Assembly: GCA_903895855.1 (NCBI GenBank)
Contig: CAITVN010000003.1
Coordinates: 1-45,965 of the forward strand
DNA length: 45,965 nt
Direction of reading: 5' to 3'
From: Oligoflexia bacterium
GTDB taxonomy: Bacteria > Bdellovibrionota > UBA1018
Each line of letters opens with the position of its first letter. Position 1 is the first letter of the stretch. The translations under genes and the position numbers were made by a program. Below are positions 34,957-42,731 of this stretch, piece by piece. The notes beneath the pieces were generated by a model. It made no database searches. It was not told the DNA's origin and saw only the letters and a list, made by a program, of their open reading frames with translations.

Positions 34957-35352
34957 TTACCTCAACGGTAGTCTCGCAAGCTGAGGCAAGTGATCAAAAT
35001 CACGGTCTCGATCAAAAAGGACTAAACCATGCTGCAATACTAGGGCCGCAATCCAAAGATCATTAGTCGGAATCGGCTTTCCCTTTTTTCGCAAATAGGC
35101 GTACAAATCGGCATAAAAGAAGGTCGTCTGTTCATCAGGCGTCAGAACAAAAACGGCCTCATTATTCAAAAATTTCGTAAGTGTTCTCTCGTTTTTTTCA
35201 CGATTCGCACCGTGGGCGAATCCAGCTCGCTGCTCGGCAACGACAATGAGTGGCATGTAGATTTCAGCTGCGCCTTCTATCACTTCGACTACTTCTGGAA
35301 GGCCTCGGCATAAATCTGTGTAACGATTCGAATCGATTGCGATCTTCATCAT
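34957..35352 (-). CDS. vapC: VapC-type PIN domain toxin
   Basis: The 131-residue product is a PIN-domain ribonuclease. The acidic metal-binding residues are visible: Asp in MKIAIDSNRYTDL at the N-terminus, Glu in VVAEQRAGF, Asp in PTNDLWIAAL and Asp in LFDRDRDFDHL near the C-terminus. VapC enzymes cleave initiator tRNA or rRNA to stop growth. I choose ATG 35352 because it overlaps the vapB stop by four bases; the next ATG (35349) is an alternative. It converges on livF. Confidence 0.88.
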   Translation of the reverse strand: MMKIAIDSNRYTDLCRGLPEVVEVIEGAAEIYMPLIVVAEQRAGFAHGANREKNERTLTKFLNNEAVFVLTPDEQTTFFYADLYAYLRKKGKPIPTNDLWIAALVLQHGLVLFDRDRDFDHLPQLARLPLR

Positions 35353-35606
35353 CGCCAAAGCTCCGGATCAATGCTGCGTTGGCGTGCCACTTCGTCGTCG
35401 ATTGTTTCTGCTTCTTTTTTTGACAGCGACCCGATCACTTCTGAAAGGTCGCGTTTGGGTTTGAGTGTTTCACCGGTCCCTGCGGCCAGCGCCTCTAAAA
35501 CCACCTGATTAAAACTCTTTCGACTGTCTCGAGCTCTCTTTTTTAGGATTCGGTCTACTTGATCTGGGATGCTTCGAATTGTATACTGTCTTGAATGCTT
35601 TACCAT
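35349..35606 (-). CDS. vapB: VapB-type antitoxin
   Basis: The 85-residue product has an N-terminal ribbon-helix-helix motif (RQYTIRSIPDQVDRILKKRA, then KSFNQVVLEALAAG) for operator binding, and a C-terminal acidic tail (ETIDDEVARQRSIDPELWR) that wraps the toxin. It is the first gene of the pair, overlapping vapC by four bases. The palindrome at 35601-35618 covers its start codon and is the probable autoregulatory operator. Confidence 0.85.
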   Translation of the reverse strand: MVKHSRQYTIRSIPDQVDRILKKRARDSRKSFNQVVLEALAAGTGETLKPKRDLSEVIGSLSKKEAETIDDEVARQRSIDPELWR

Positions 35607-35618
35607 GTATTCATGGTA
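35601..35618. promoter_or_regulatory. Palindromic operator over the vapB start codon
   Basis: TACCATG at 35601-35607 and CATGGTA at 35612-35618 are a perfect 7-bp inverted repeat with a 4-base gap. The vapB ATG is inside the left arm, so a bound repressor, or an mRNA hairpin, could block expression of the pair. Confidence 0.55.
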
Positions 35619-35678
35619 TCACATTTTTGAATACACTGTCAAATCGTTGTAAGTGTGCATTTATAAAGATTATTGTCA

Positions 35679-35722
35679 TGAACGGTCAAAGCGTTCACAC
35701 GGTAAACGTTATGAACGTTCAT
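35679..35722. promoter_or_regulatory. Repeated TGAACG half-sites, including a 12-bp palindrome
   Basis: TGAACG (35679-35684) pairs with CGTTCA (35692-35697), and 14 bases on ATGAACGTTCAT (35711-35722) is a perfect palindrome with the same core. This looks like two binding sites for one dimeric regulator. It lies about 75 bp upstream of vapB, between vapB and the terminator at 35812. No adjacent regulator gene other than vapB is present. Confidence 0.45.
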
Positions 35723-35811
35723 GAAGTCACCCCGTAGCGCCAGACCTGATGGGTGAATAAAAAAGCCCTTCGATCACTCACTACTCGTGACCGTCAATGT
35801 GACACAAAGGC

Positions 35812-35859
35812 AAAAAAAACTCGTCCAATAGATATCGACTTTTATCTATTGGACGAGTT
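35812..35859 (-). terminator. Intrinsic terminator of the two-repeat exported protein
   Basis: On the minus strand a perfect 17-bp stem (arms 35843-35859 and 35818-35834, 8-base loop) is followed by a run of eight T (35819-35812 read in reverse). It lies 36 bp after the stop codon of the gene at 35895-36644. Confidence 0.85.
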
Positions 35860-35894
35860 CTTAAAGGTAAACTCTATAAAAAGGGTTTTGTTTG

Positions 35895-36644
35895 TTACTT
35901 GATCACTCTTAGGTCTTTGGTTCCGGCGTTGGAAACGTCAAAGACAAACTCCTGGATCGGATAACCATCAGATGGAACTCCAAAATAATATTTGTAAGTC
36001 TTCTGTGCTGTTTTGCAGACTTCAGTGTGAAGGTTGCTTCCATCCAATTTTGCAGTGTCAGCACAATTGGATTTGAAAAATGAATTCAACGCCGCATTCC
36101 GGGCATGCTTGAAGAAGGTGCCGTTTGAATCTGAGCAGTCCTTGTAACTATGTTGCTTGTCGGTAGTATAAACAACACTATCGCCAACGTACAAGCGACA
36201 CTTCATTGTTGCAACCGCAGCATTGCCGGCTTTTCCACCCTTTGCATCATTGAAGCTTCTATTGATCTCACTGCCTTTAATAGGCATACAGTCAGAGCGC
36301 TCTCCAAAATAGTAGACCATCTTTACTTTTTCGTCTGGCGCGCCGCTTTTGTGTGCAACTAACCAATTATCAAAAGCCAGCTGCGCATGAGGGTAGTATG
36401 TCCCTCCGGTATCTGTGCAAGTGTCAATACGATGCCCGTGCTCGGACTCATAAATTTTTTCGTTACCGACATAACCTCTACATTTCCACTCTTTCTTCTC
36501 ATTTTTAGCTCCAGTGATCCTACCAGCGATCACATTATCTCCTCCGCATGAGTCATAGGCATCTGCGGCAAATGAGGCCCCTGGGTTAGCTAAAATTAAC
36601 AATGCAAAAAGAAATACCCCTGTTTTTGGCTGCAATTTATTCAT
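35895..36644 (-). CDS. Exported protein with two copies of a Cys-containing repeat
   Basis: The 249-residue product has a signal peptide (core TGVFLFALLILANPG, cleavage after SFA-A). The mature part is a tandem duplication. Copy one runs from about KCRGYVGNEKIYE through IDTCTDTGGTYYPHAQLAFD to YYFGERSDCMPIKG. Copy two runs from KCRLYVGDSVVYT through YKDCSDSNGTFFKHARNAAL to YYFGVPSDGYPIQE. Conserved points are KCRxYVG, DCxDxxGTxxxHA and YYFGxxSD. The paired Cys probably form a disulfide in each copy. I do not recognise the family. The gene is flanked by its own strong terminator and a consensus-like promoter, and has the ribosome-binding site AAGGGGAGA, so it is likely well expressed. Confidence 0.8.
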   Translation of the reverse strand: MNKLQPKTGVFLFALLILANPGASFAADAYDSCGGDNVIAGRITGAKNEKKEWKCRGYVGNEKIYESEHGHRIDTCTDTGGTYYPHAQLAFDNWLVAHKSGAPDEKVKMVYYFGERSDCMPIKGSEINRSFNDAKGGKAGNAAVATMKCRLYVGDSVVYTTDKQHSYKDCSDSNGTFFKHARNAALNSFFKSNCADTAKLDGSNLHTEVCKTAQKTYKYYFGVPSDGYPIQEFVFDVSNAGTKDLRVIK

Positions 36645-36716
36645 TTATATCTCCCCTTTTTTTTTAAGACACAAGTTCAACTGCCCCGCTTACGCGAGAG
36701 CAATTCTGATTTAACA

Positions 36717-36746
36717 ATCGTAATACACAAGTAAAACAACTGTCAA
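36717..36746 (-). promoter_or_regulatory. Promoter of the two-repeat exported protein
   Basis: On the minus strand a perfect -35 TTGACA (36746-36741) is followed after 18 bp by TACGAT (36722-36717), a fair -10. The gene starts 73 bp further on at 36644. Confidence 0.5.
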
Positions 36747-36762
36747 ACTGTGTCAGGGGTGA

Positions 36763-38187
36763 CTATTCTCGCTCAATCGCAGCGACTAATCCATCGACGC
36801 TTTTCTTCGCATCGCCATACAACATTCGCGTGTTGTCTTTATAGAACAGAGGGTTCTCAATGCCGGCGTACCCAGCCGCATTCGAACGCTTAGAGACGAT
36901 CACGGTCTTGGCCTTCCAGGCTTCAATGACAGGCATGCCATAAATCGGACTAGACGCATCTTCAAGCGCCGACGGATTAACGATGTCATTAGCACCCAAA
37001 ACGATCACCACATCGGTTTCAGGCAACTCAGGATTCACTTCGTCCATCTCAAGGACGATGTCATAAGGCACGCTGGCTTCGGCAAGTAGCACGTTCATGT
37101 GACCTGGTAAGCGCCCGGCCACAGGGTGAATCGCAAACTTCACCTCAGTACCGCGTGCTTTCAGTTTCTTCACCAACTCATAAACCGGATACTGCGCCTT
37201 CGCGACGGCCATGCCGTAACCTGGAACGATCACGACGTGTTTTGCTGCTTTCAGAAGTTCACTGGTCTCATCGATGTTGATCGGCTTTAATTCGCCCACG
37301 ATTGCAGTTGCCGAACCCTTCGCGACTGCACCTTCGTTAGCACCAAATCCGCCGAAAATTACCGAGAAAAACGACCGATTCATCGCTGCACACATGATGT
37401 AAGAAAGAATCGCACCACTGCTGCCGACCAATGCGCCGGTCACAATGAGCAAGTCGTTTGAAAGCATGAACCCTGCGGCTGCAGCCGCCCAACCTGAATA
37501 CGAATTGAGCATCGAGACGACAACCGGCATGTCTGCGCCACCAATGGCCATGACTAAGAAAATACCGAGTACTCCTGAGGCCACGGTCATCGCGACGAGT
37601 ACGACCAACCCACTCGCTTCATCCATACCTAAGAACGGTATGAGAGCAATGAGTGAACCCACGACGATCGCAAGATTCACCATGTGGCGCCCTGGGTATA
37701 ACAGAGGCTTACTGCGAATCTTACCCTCGAGCTTACCCCAAGCGATGATTGAACCGGTGAAAGTCACTGATCCGATAAAGATACCCAAGAAAATCTCAAT
37801 CAAATGAATCGAATGAGCGGCGCCAGAAAGTTGGCTCGTTTCAGGAGCCAAGTAGCTACTGAAACCGACCAGCACAGCGGCCAAGCCGACGAAGCTATGA
37901 AGCACCGCGACCAATTGAGGCATCGAAGTCATCTCGACGCGCTTGGCGAGTACGATACCAATCACGGCCCCGACGGCCATGAAGGCGATCAAATAGGCAT
38001 GGCCTTGAATGTTAGCACCCAGTGCGGTGGCAATCACGGCAATTGCCATTCCGATGATTCCGTACCAATTTCCGCGACCGGCAGTGGCTTGAGTTGAAAG
38101 TCCACCGAGGCTTAAAATAAAAAGAACGCTGGCAGCAAGGTAGCTTACTGTTTGAAGACCGCTTGGCATAGTCAGTAGTGTGGTCAT
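36763..38187 (-). CDS. pntB: NAD(P) transhydrogenase subunit beta
   Basis: The 474-residue subunit has about nine membrane spans (domain II) and a soluble C-terminal NADP-binding domain III. The latter shows [20 protein letters not shown], then [34 protein letters not shown] and [18 protein letters not shown]. With PntA it uses the proton gradient to make NADPH from NADH at the inner membrane. It lies 37 bp after pntA with AAGGGGATTAAAA as ribosome-binding area. No terminator is evident after it. Confidence 0.95.
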   Translation of the reverse strand: MTTLLTMPSGLQTVSYLAASVLFILSLGGLSTQATAGRGNWYGIIGMAIAVIATALGANIQGHAYLIAFMAVGAVIGIVLAKRVEMTSMPQLVAVLHSFVGLAAVLVGFSSYLAPETSQLSGAAHSIHLIEIFLGIFIGSVTFTGSIIAWGKLEGKIRSKPLLYPGRHMVNLAIVVGSLIALIPFLGMDEASGLVVLVAMTVASGVLGIFLVMAIGGADMPVVVSMLNSYSGWAAAAAGFMLSNDLLIVTGALVGSSGAILSYIMCAAMNRSFFSVIFGGFGANEGAVAKGSATAIVGELKPINIDETSELLKAAKHVVIVPGYGMAVAKAQYPVYELVKKLKARGTEVKFAIHPVAGRLPGHMNVLLAEASVPYDIVLEMDEVNPELPETDVVIVLGANDIVNPSALEDASSPIYGMPVIEAWKAKTVIVSKRSNAAGYAGIENPLFYKDNTRMLYGDAKKSVDGLVAAIERE

Positions 38188-38224
38188 TTTTAATCCCCTT
38201 GTATCTAATTATTTTGTCTAATAA

Positions 38225-39754
38225 TTATCGTCTAAACATTTTTAGCATTCGGTGAGTGACGTAGAATCCACCGGCTATGTTAATTGTGGCCACAAGTACT
38301 GCGATCGCTGCGAGAATACTAATCGCAGACCCCAGAGACTCTTGCATGTGTAAGATGCCACCGACCAAGATGATTCCGCTAATGGCGTTGGTCACGCTCA
38401 TGAGTGGGGTGTGCAATGAATGCGTCACACTCCAAACCACTTGCCAGCCAACAAAACACGCGAGAACAAATACCGTGAAGTGAGCCAAGAATTCTGGCGG
38501 AGCGGCGTATCCAATCAAAGCGAAAATAGCTGCCAGCGCACTCAAGACGATCGTCATTGAACGGCCTTTTTTTGCGGCGATTTCTTCGGGAGTCGGGCCT
38601 TTGGGTTTCTCAACGGCCTTAGTTACCGCAGGTTTTGCTTGAACCGGAAGAGGCTGTGGAGGCCAATGAATTGCGCCATCACGCACAACCATCGCTCGGC
38701 TAATGACATCGTCATTCAGGTCAATTTTGAACCCAGCTGCTTTGCCCATGTCATCGAGCAAGTGACAAATGTTATTGCCATACAACTGCGATGCCTGGCC
38801 AGGTAGTTGGTCAACCTTACCGGCGATAATCACGCCGTTATGGTTATAGATTTCACCTGGTTTGGTGTATTCGCAGTTGCCGCCTGTTTGAGCAGCGAGA
38901 TCGATGATCACCGAACCCGGCTTCATCGAGTCGACCATATCTTTTAATATGAGTTTTGGAGCAGTCTTACCCGGAATCTGCGCCGTGGTAATGATGATGT
39001 CGACTTCTTTGGCTTGCTTGCGAAATAACGCCATTTCAGCGTCGATAAAAGCCTGGCTCATTTCTTTCGAGTAACCCGATGCGGTTGCCCCATCTTCATC
39101 GATTTCGACTGTGAGAAATTCGGCCCCCATGCTTTGAATTTGCTCGCGCACTTCTTTACGAGTATCAAAGGCTCGAACAATCGCACCCAAGCTGTTGGCG
39201 GCACCAATCGCAGCTAGACCGGCAACTCCGGCACCAATGATTAAGATTTTCGCTGGATCAACCTTACCGGCAGCGGTAATCTGACCATTCAAAAACTTGC
39301 CATAGTGATTGGCTGCTTCGATGACTGCGCGATACCCTGCGATATTGGCCATTGAAGAGAGCACATCCATCTTCTGTGCGCGAGTGATGCGCGGAATGGC
39401 GTCCATACCGATGTAATTGATCTTCTTGGCTGCGAGCGCCTTTAGCAACTCGGCATTTTGCCCCGGATAAAGGTAAGAAAAAATAAGGGTGCCCGGCTTG
39501 ATCATCTCAAGCTCTGAAAGTTTAGCTGGCTGAACTTTCATGACTAGCGAAACTTCTTGATAAAGACTTTTCGCGTCAGGAAGGATTTTTGCCCCCGCGG
39601 CCGCAAAGTCGGCATCTGAAATCGATGCTTTTTTTCCAGCGCCAGATTGAATGAAAACTTCAAACCCTTGCTTAATTAATCTGGTGACTACTTTCGGTGC
39701 AGCTGCAACACGTGCCTCTGAAGACTCTAGTTCGGTAGGAATTCCTACTTTCAT
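38225..39754 (-). CDS. pntA: NAD(P) transhydrogenase subunit alpha
   Basis: At 509 residues this is the full-length alpha subunit of the two-gene (E. coli-like) form. Domain I binds [24 protein letters not shown] at the start, the Rossmann loop [20 protein letters not shown] near 170 and [20 protein letters not shown] after it. A Pro/Lys-rich linker near 375-395 leads to four membrane spans at the C-terminus. A GAGGAGCAAAA ribosome-binding site precedes the ATG. It is the first gene of pntAB. Confidence 0.95.
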   Translation of the reverse strand: MKVGIPTELESSEARVAAAPKVVTRLIKQGFEVFIQSGAGKKASISDADFAAAGAKILPDAKSLYQEVSLVMKVQPAKLSELEMIKPGTLIFSYLYPGQNAELLKALAAKKINYIGMDAIPRITRAQKMDVLSSMANIAGYRAVIEAANHYGKFLNGQITAAGKVDPAKILIIGAGVAGLAAIGAANSLGAIVRAFDTRKEVREQIQSMGAEFLTVEIDEDGATASGYSKEMSQAFIDAEMALFRKQAKEVDIIITTAQIPGKTAPKLILKDMVDSMKPGSVIIDLAAQTGGNCEYTKPGEIYNHNGVIIAGKVDQLPGQASQLYGNNICHLLDDMGKAAGFKIDLNDDVISRAMVVRDGAIHWPPQPLPVQAKPAVTKAVEKPKGPTPEEIAAKKGRSMTIVLSALAAIFALIGYAAPPEFLAHFTVFVLACFVGWQVVWSVTHSLHTPLMSVTNAISGIILVGGILHMQESLGSAISILAAIAVLVATINIAGGFYVTHRMLKMFRR

Positions 39755-39994
39755 TTTTGCTCCTCATCATTGACTGCCCTCGATATTACTCTCGATTACT
39801 CTGGGTAATTCTCGTTAGTAAATCTCGTGGGGTATAAATTCGATATTAGTAGTTCGACGTTAGCACCATAGTTAGAAAATCTACACAGATTTATCAGTTA
39901 AAAATGTGCGCCAGTGGTTTGACAAAATGTCTCATGAGATTGGCCGCGGGGCTGATGAGGCGATTAACCACTCAGTTAACCAGGGGGCCATTCG

Positions 39995-41239
39995 CTAGTC
40001 GATTTCGTAATAGCCAAGGTCTTTTCCGAAGCTTTCTTCTAAAAGAAATGCTGAAAAAAAGGCTATCAGCAAGACTGTTACCCCGACAACTTGAGCAGCC
40101 ATCAGCATGCCTAGGTTACCTTTCAAGGCGGTAAAGCTCAAACTCATGGGTACTACCGATGCGCGCACAAAGTTAGGCACGCTCGTTGCCACGGTGCCTC
40201 TGAGGTTTGTGCCAAACTGTTCTGCCGCCAGGGTAACAAAAACCGCCCAGTAGCCGGCAAAAAAGCCTAACCCAAAGCAAATGAAATAAAACGTTGCGGC
40301 GCTCACCCCGTCAGTAAGAAAAAAATACAGGCATTCAAAGAAAGCCAACCCACCCAAGAAAATGAATACCACCCGAAGTCGACTCTTTAGATACTGACTC
40401 AATAAACCACTCAGTAGGTCGCCAAAGACTAATCCCCCATAGCAAAAAATAACCGCCCGACCAGCGGTAATCACACCATCTACATGCAAGGCTTTAGAGA
40501 ACTCAGGCGACAATTGAATGAGCGTACCAATGACAAACCAAATGGGTACGCCAATGAGTATGCATTTCAGAAATTTTTGAGCTTTACTCCAGTCTTTGAA
40601 CAACGACAGAAAGTTTCCCTTGTGTGAACCGTGTATTTTTGCATTTTTGAAAAGCAGAGACTCAGCGGTATTTACCCTGAGTAGCAAAAGGGCAAATCCG
40701 AGAACTCCGCCGATAATGTAGGTAACTCGCCAATCGAAAAACTCGCCCACCAATCCGCCGACTACAGCACCGCTCACCCCAATGCTGGCCACCAGTGCTG
40801 TGCCGTAACCCCGGTGCTCTTTACTGAGTGTTTCGGCAACGAGTGTGATTCCTGCGCCTAGCTCGCCTGCCAGGCCAAGACCAGCGACAAATCGCCAGAA
40901 CGCGTAAGCTTCGACTGAGTGAACAAACGCGTTCGCGATATTTCCAACCGAGTACAGAATGATTGAACCAAACAAGACACTGAGTCTGCCCTTTTTGTCG
41001 GCAAGCACGCCCCAGATGATGCCCCCAAAGAGCATTCCGATCATCTGCGTATTGTGAAGCATCAATCCTTTTTGGACTTGTTCAGCCTCATTTAGCCCCA
41101 GTGAAGCCAAACTGGGGCGGCGCACGATGCTAAACAAAAGAAGGTCGAAAATATCTACGAAATAGCCTAGTGACGCCACGATTACAGCAGGCGAAAAAAG
41201 TGCTTTTAGTAATGGCGATTGGCTTTTACTAACTGACAT
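39995..41239 (-). CDS. MFS transporter, sugar/metabolite porter type
   Basis: The 414-residue product (ATG 41239) has twelve spans and the MFS signature between spans 2 and 3: GGIIWGVLADKKGRLSVLFG, matching GxxxDxxGR/KR. Span 4-5 has RFVAGLGLAGELGAGITLVA with ETLSKEHRGYG, as in the sialate/phthalate or metabolite:H+ symporter branch. The substrate cannot be assigned. An ATG 33 bases upstream (41272) would overlap the OmpA-domain gene by 25 bp; GAGGACGG before 41239 and the 8-bp gap support the shorter form. It is the third gene of the unit with 41248 and 41940. Confidence 0.88.
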   Translation of the reverse strand: MSVSKSQSPLLKALFSPAVIVASLGYFVDIFDLLLFSIVRRPSLASLGLNEAEQVQKGLMLHNTQMIGMLFGGIIWGVLADKKGRLSVLFGSIILYSVGNIANAFVHSVEAYAFWRFVAGLGLAGELGAGITLVAETLSKEHRGYGTALVASIGVSGAVVGGLVGEFFDWRVTYIIGGVLGFALLLLRVNTAESLLFKNAKIHGSHKGNFLSLFKDWSKAQKFLKCILIGVPIWFVIGTLIQLSPEFSKALHVDGVITAGRAVIFCYGGLVFGDLLSGLLSQYLKSRLRVVFIFLGGLAFFECLYFFLTDGVSAATFYFICFGLGFFAGYWAVFVTLAAEQFGTNLRGTVATSVPNFVRASVVPMSLSFTALKGNLGMLMAAQVVGVTVLLIAFFSAFLLEESFGKDLGYYEID

Positions 41240-41247
41240 ACTGAAAA

Positions 41248-41943
41248 TTACCGTCCTCGAGAAATCACCCATTCAACCTGGCGATCAACGATCGACAATT
41301 CATCTGAATCGTGACTTTCGGTCAAGAAAATTCGAGCATCAAGAACACTGATGGTGACTGAGTCAAACGTATCTGAGAGCCTAACGTCGAGAGCTTCTGC
41401 TGCTGATTTGATGGCGTTCAATACCGACTGGGCTCTTTTAAATGAGATTTCTAGCGATTTAGCTTCACCGCGAGAGGAGTGACCGACTAACTTCAAATTT
41501 AAGTGGCGATAGGGCTTGAGTAAAAATACGGCCTTTTTTATCAACGGGGTCACTTCGTTACTCAAATTAGCGTGATTCGACTCAAACACGCCCGCTAATC
41601 GAATCGTCACTTCGCCAGGCTGCGACGCTTTTGCCAGTTTTGAGTACCTTGAGGCGCCTAATATGTTTTGCAAGCCTTCTTCTAGTACCGTGCGTACTTC
41701 TTCGAACGTTTCGGCGCCGGCGCTAGTTGAGTTTTCTTGCTTAGTAGAGAGCTCGGTTTTTGAGTCGTTTTTTTCGCTAGTAATCGCTGTAGGGTCATTA
41801 GAGCCGTCACTGGGTTTATTAAAGATCGGAGTTCCTAACGGCTTAGACACGGCTACCGTTTGACTTAAAGGGGCACCAGCAGACAGAGCTAAAGCAATCA
41901 CGAAAAGCTGAAACCAAAAATAGCTTTGACTCGTCTGAATCAC
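41248..41943 (-). CDS. OmpA/MotB-like periplasmic domain protein without the MotB Asp
   Basis: The 231-residue protein has one N-terminal hydrophobic segment (about 9-26, YFWFQLFVIALALSAGA) and a Ser/Thr/Lys-rich linker to about residue 75. Its C-terminal OmpA-like peptidoglycan-binding domain has VTIRLAGVFESNHANLS, LKLVGHSSRGEAKS and LEISFKRAQSVLNAI. This is the domain layout of MotB, and the gene follows a MotA-like gene with a four-base overlap. The membrane segment has no Asp, which MotB needs to carry protons, and the GHTD motif is GHSS. It may be a structural partner, or a cleaved periplasmic protein, rather than a working stator. Confidence 0.7.
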   Translation of the reverse strand: MIQTSQSYFWFQLFVIALALSAGAPLSQTVAVSKPLGTPIFNKPSDGSNDPTAITSEKNDSKTELSTKQENSTSAGAETFEEVRTVLEEGLQNILGASRYSKLAKASQPGEVTIRLAGVFESNHANLSNEVTPLIKKAVFLLKPYRHLNLKLVGHSSRGEAKSLEISFKRAQSVLNAIKSAAEALDVRLSDTFDSVTISVLDARIFLTESHDSDELSIVDRQVEWVISRGR

Positions 41944-42698
41944 TTTAGCTCACCTTTTTCGGCTTGGCTGAGTTTTGAAAGAAATGAAATTTCGTCTTCG
42001 GCATGAAAAATAGCAGAAAATCCGACTCGCAACACCTGATAGTATTTGAGTACCCTTTGATAATCTCTTGAAGTTCGTTCAATCAAAACACTCAGTACCG
42101 CTTGGCTCATGAAAGTGCCAAGTAAAGACGCAAGAAGTGCGTGCCCAATGAGCGGTCCCATTTTACCTGAATTGCCAATAACCCAGGCGAGCCCAATGAG
42201 TGGTACGCTCGAGGTAATCATTCCTGCGGTCATGCTGTTACGTTGAATCACAGCGAGACTGCGCAAGCCGCTCTCACTTTCGGCTCGGTCGCATTTCTCT
42301 TGAGTTTCTAGCTCGCGGTTGAGGTTTTCAAAGTCTTTACCTTCTGCCGCGTGTTTTAGGCCTTTTCTTAAGAAGCTATCGCGACATTTTTCAATTTCTT
42401 TGGCTTCGATGGCAACTAGGCCATTTTTTCTGGTAAATTCGTACCACCTTCGAAAATCATGGGACAACTGAGTGACTAGTTCGTCTGATGAATGAAGGCA
42501 GGCTGCCGAGCAAACGTTAATCACTTCAGTCAACTCTCGTCTCTCTAGATGAATGAAGACTAAGCCTGCGAATGCGAGAAAATAAGTGATGAAAGCGCCC
42601 CAGATTCCTAGCTCAATTCGGCCTGGAATCGTCAAAAAAATGTCAAACGCGAGCGCCGACGCGATACTAAGACTGCCAATGATTGATAGTATTTGCAC
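41940..42698 (-). CDS. MotA/ExbB-like membrane protein
   Basis: The 252-residue protein has four membrane segments in the MotA layout: two close to the N-terminus (IIGSLSIASALAFDIFLTI and WGAFITYFLAFAGLVFIHL) and two after a cytoplasmic helical stretch (GMITSSVPLIGLAWVIGN and LIGHALLASLLGTFMSQAVL). The large middle part (about 55-155) is charged and Cys-containing. MotA, ExbB and TolQ share such a core and form proton-driven motors with MotB, ExbD or TolR. The start is a GTG at 42698. It is coupled to the OmpA-domain gene (four-base overlap) and divergent from the RDD-like gene. Family by topology; motor activity is uncertain because the partner lacks the Asp. Confidence 0.7.
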   Translation of the reverse strand: MQILSIIGSLSIASALAFDIFLTIPGRIELGIWGAFITYFLAFAGLVFIHLERRELTEVINVCSAACLHSSDELVTQLSHDFRRWYEFTRKNGLVAIEAKEIEKCRDSFLRKGLKHAAEGKDFENLNRELETQEKCDRAESESGLRSLAVIQRNSMTAGMITSSVPLIGLAWVIGNSGKMGPLIGHALLASLLGTFMSQAVLSVLIERTSRDYQRVLKYYQVLRVGFSAIFHAEDEISFLSKLSQAEKGELK

Positions 42699-42722
42699 TC
42701 ATTTAGTGTAAGCTCTAAATGA
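42699..42722. promoter_or_regulatory. Symmetric site between divergent genes
   Basis: TCATTTAG at 42699-42706 and CTAAATGA at 42715-42722 are a perfect 8-bp inverted repeat with an 8-base spacer. They fill most of the 33-bp gap between the divergent start codons at 42698 and 42732, including the GAGGA ribosome-binding site of the right-hand gene. A shared regulator or an RNA hairpin could set both genes together. Confidence 0.5.
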
Positions 42723-42731
42723 GGATAGTCA

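Noticed and set aside
39780..39850. Repeated CTCGATTACTCT-like stretch upstream of pntA
   Set aside because: Short, irregular similarities without fixed spacing or symmetry.
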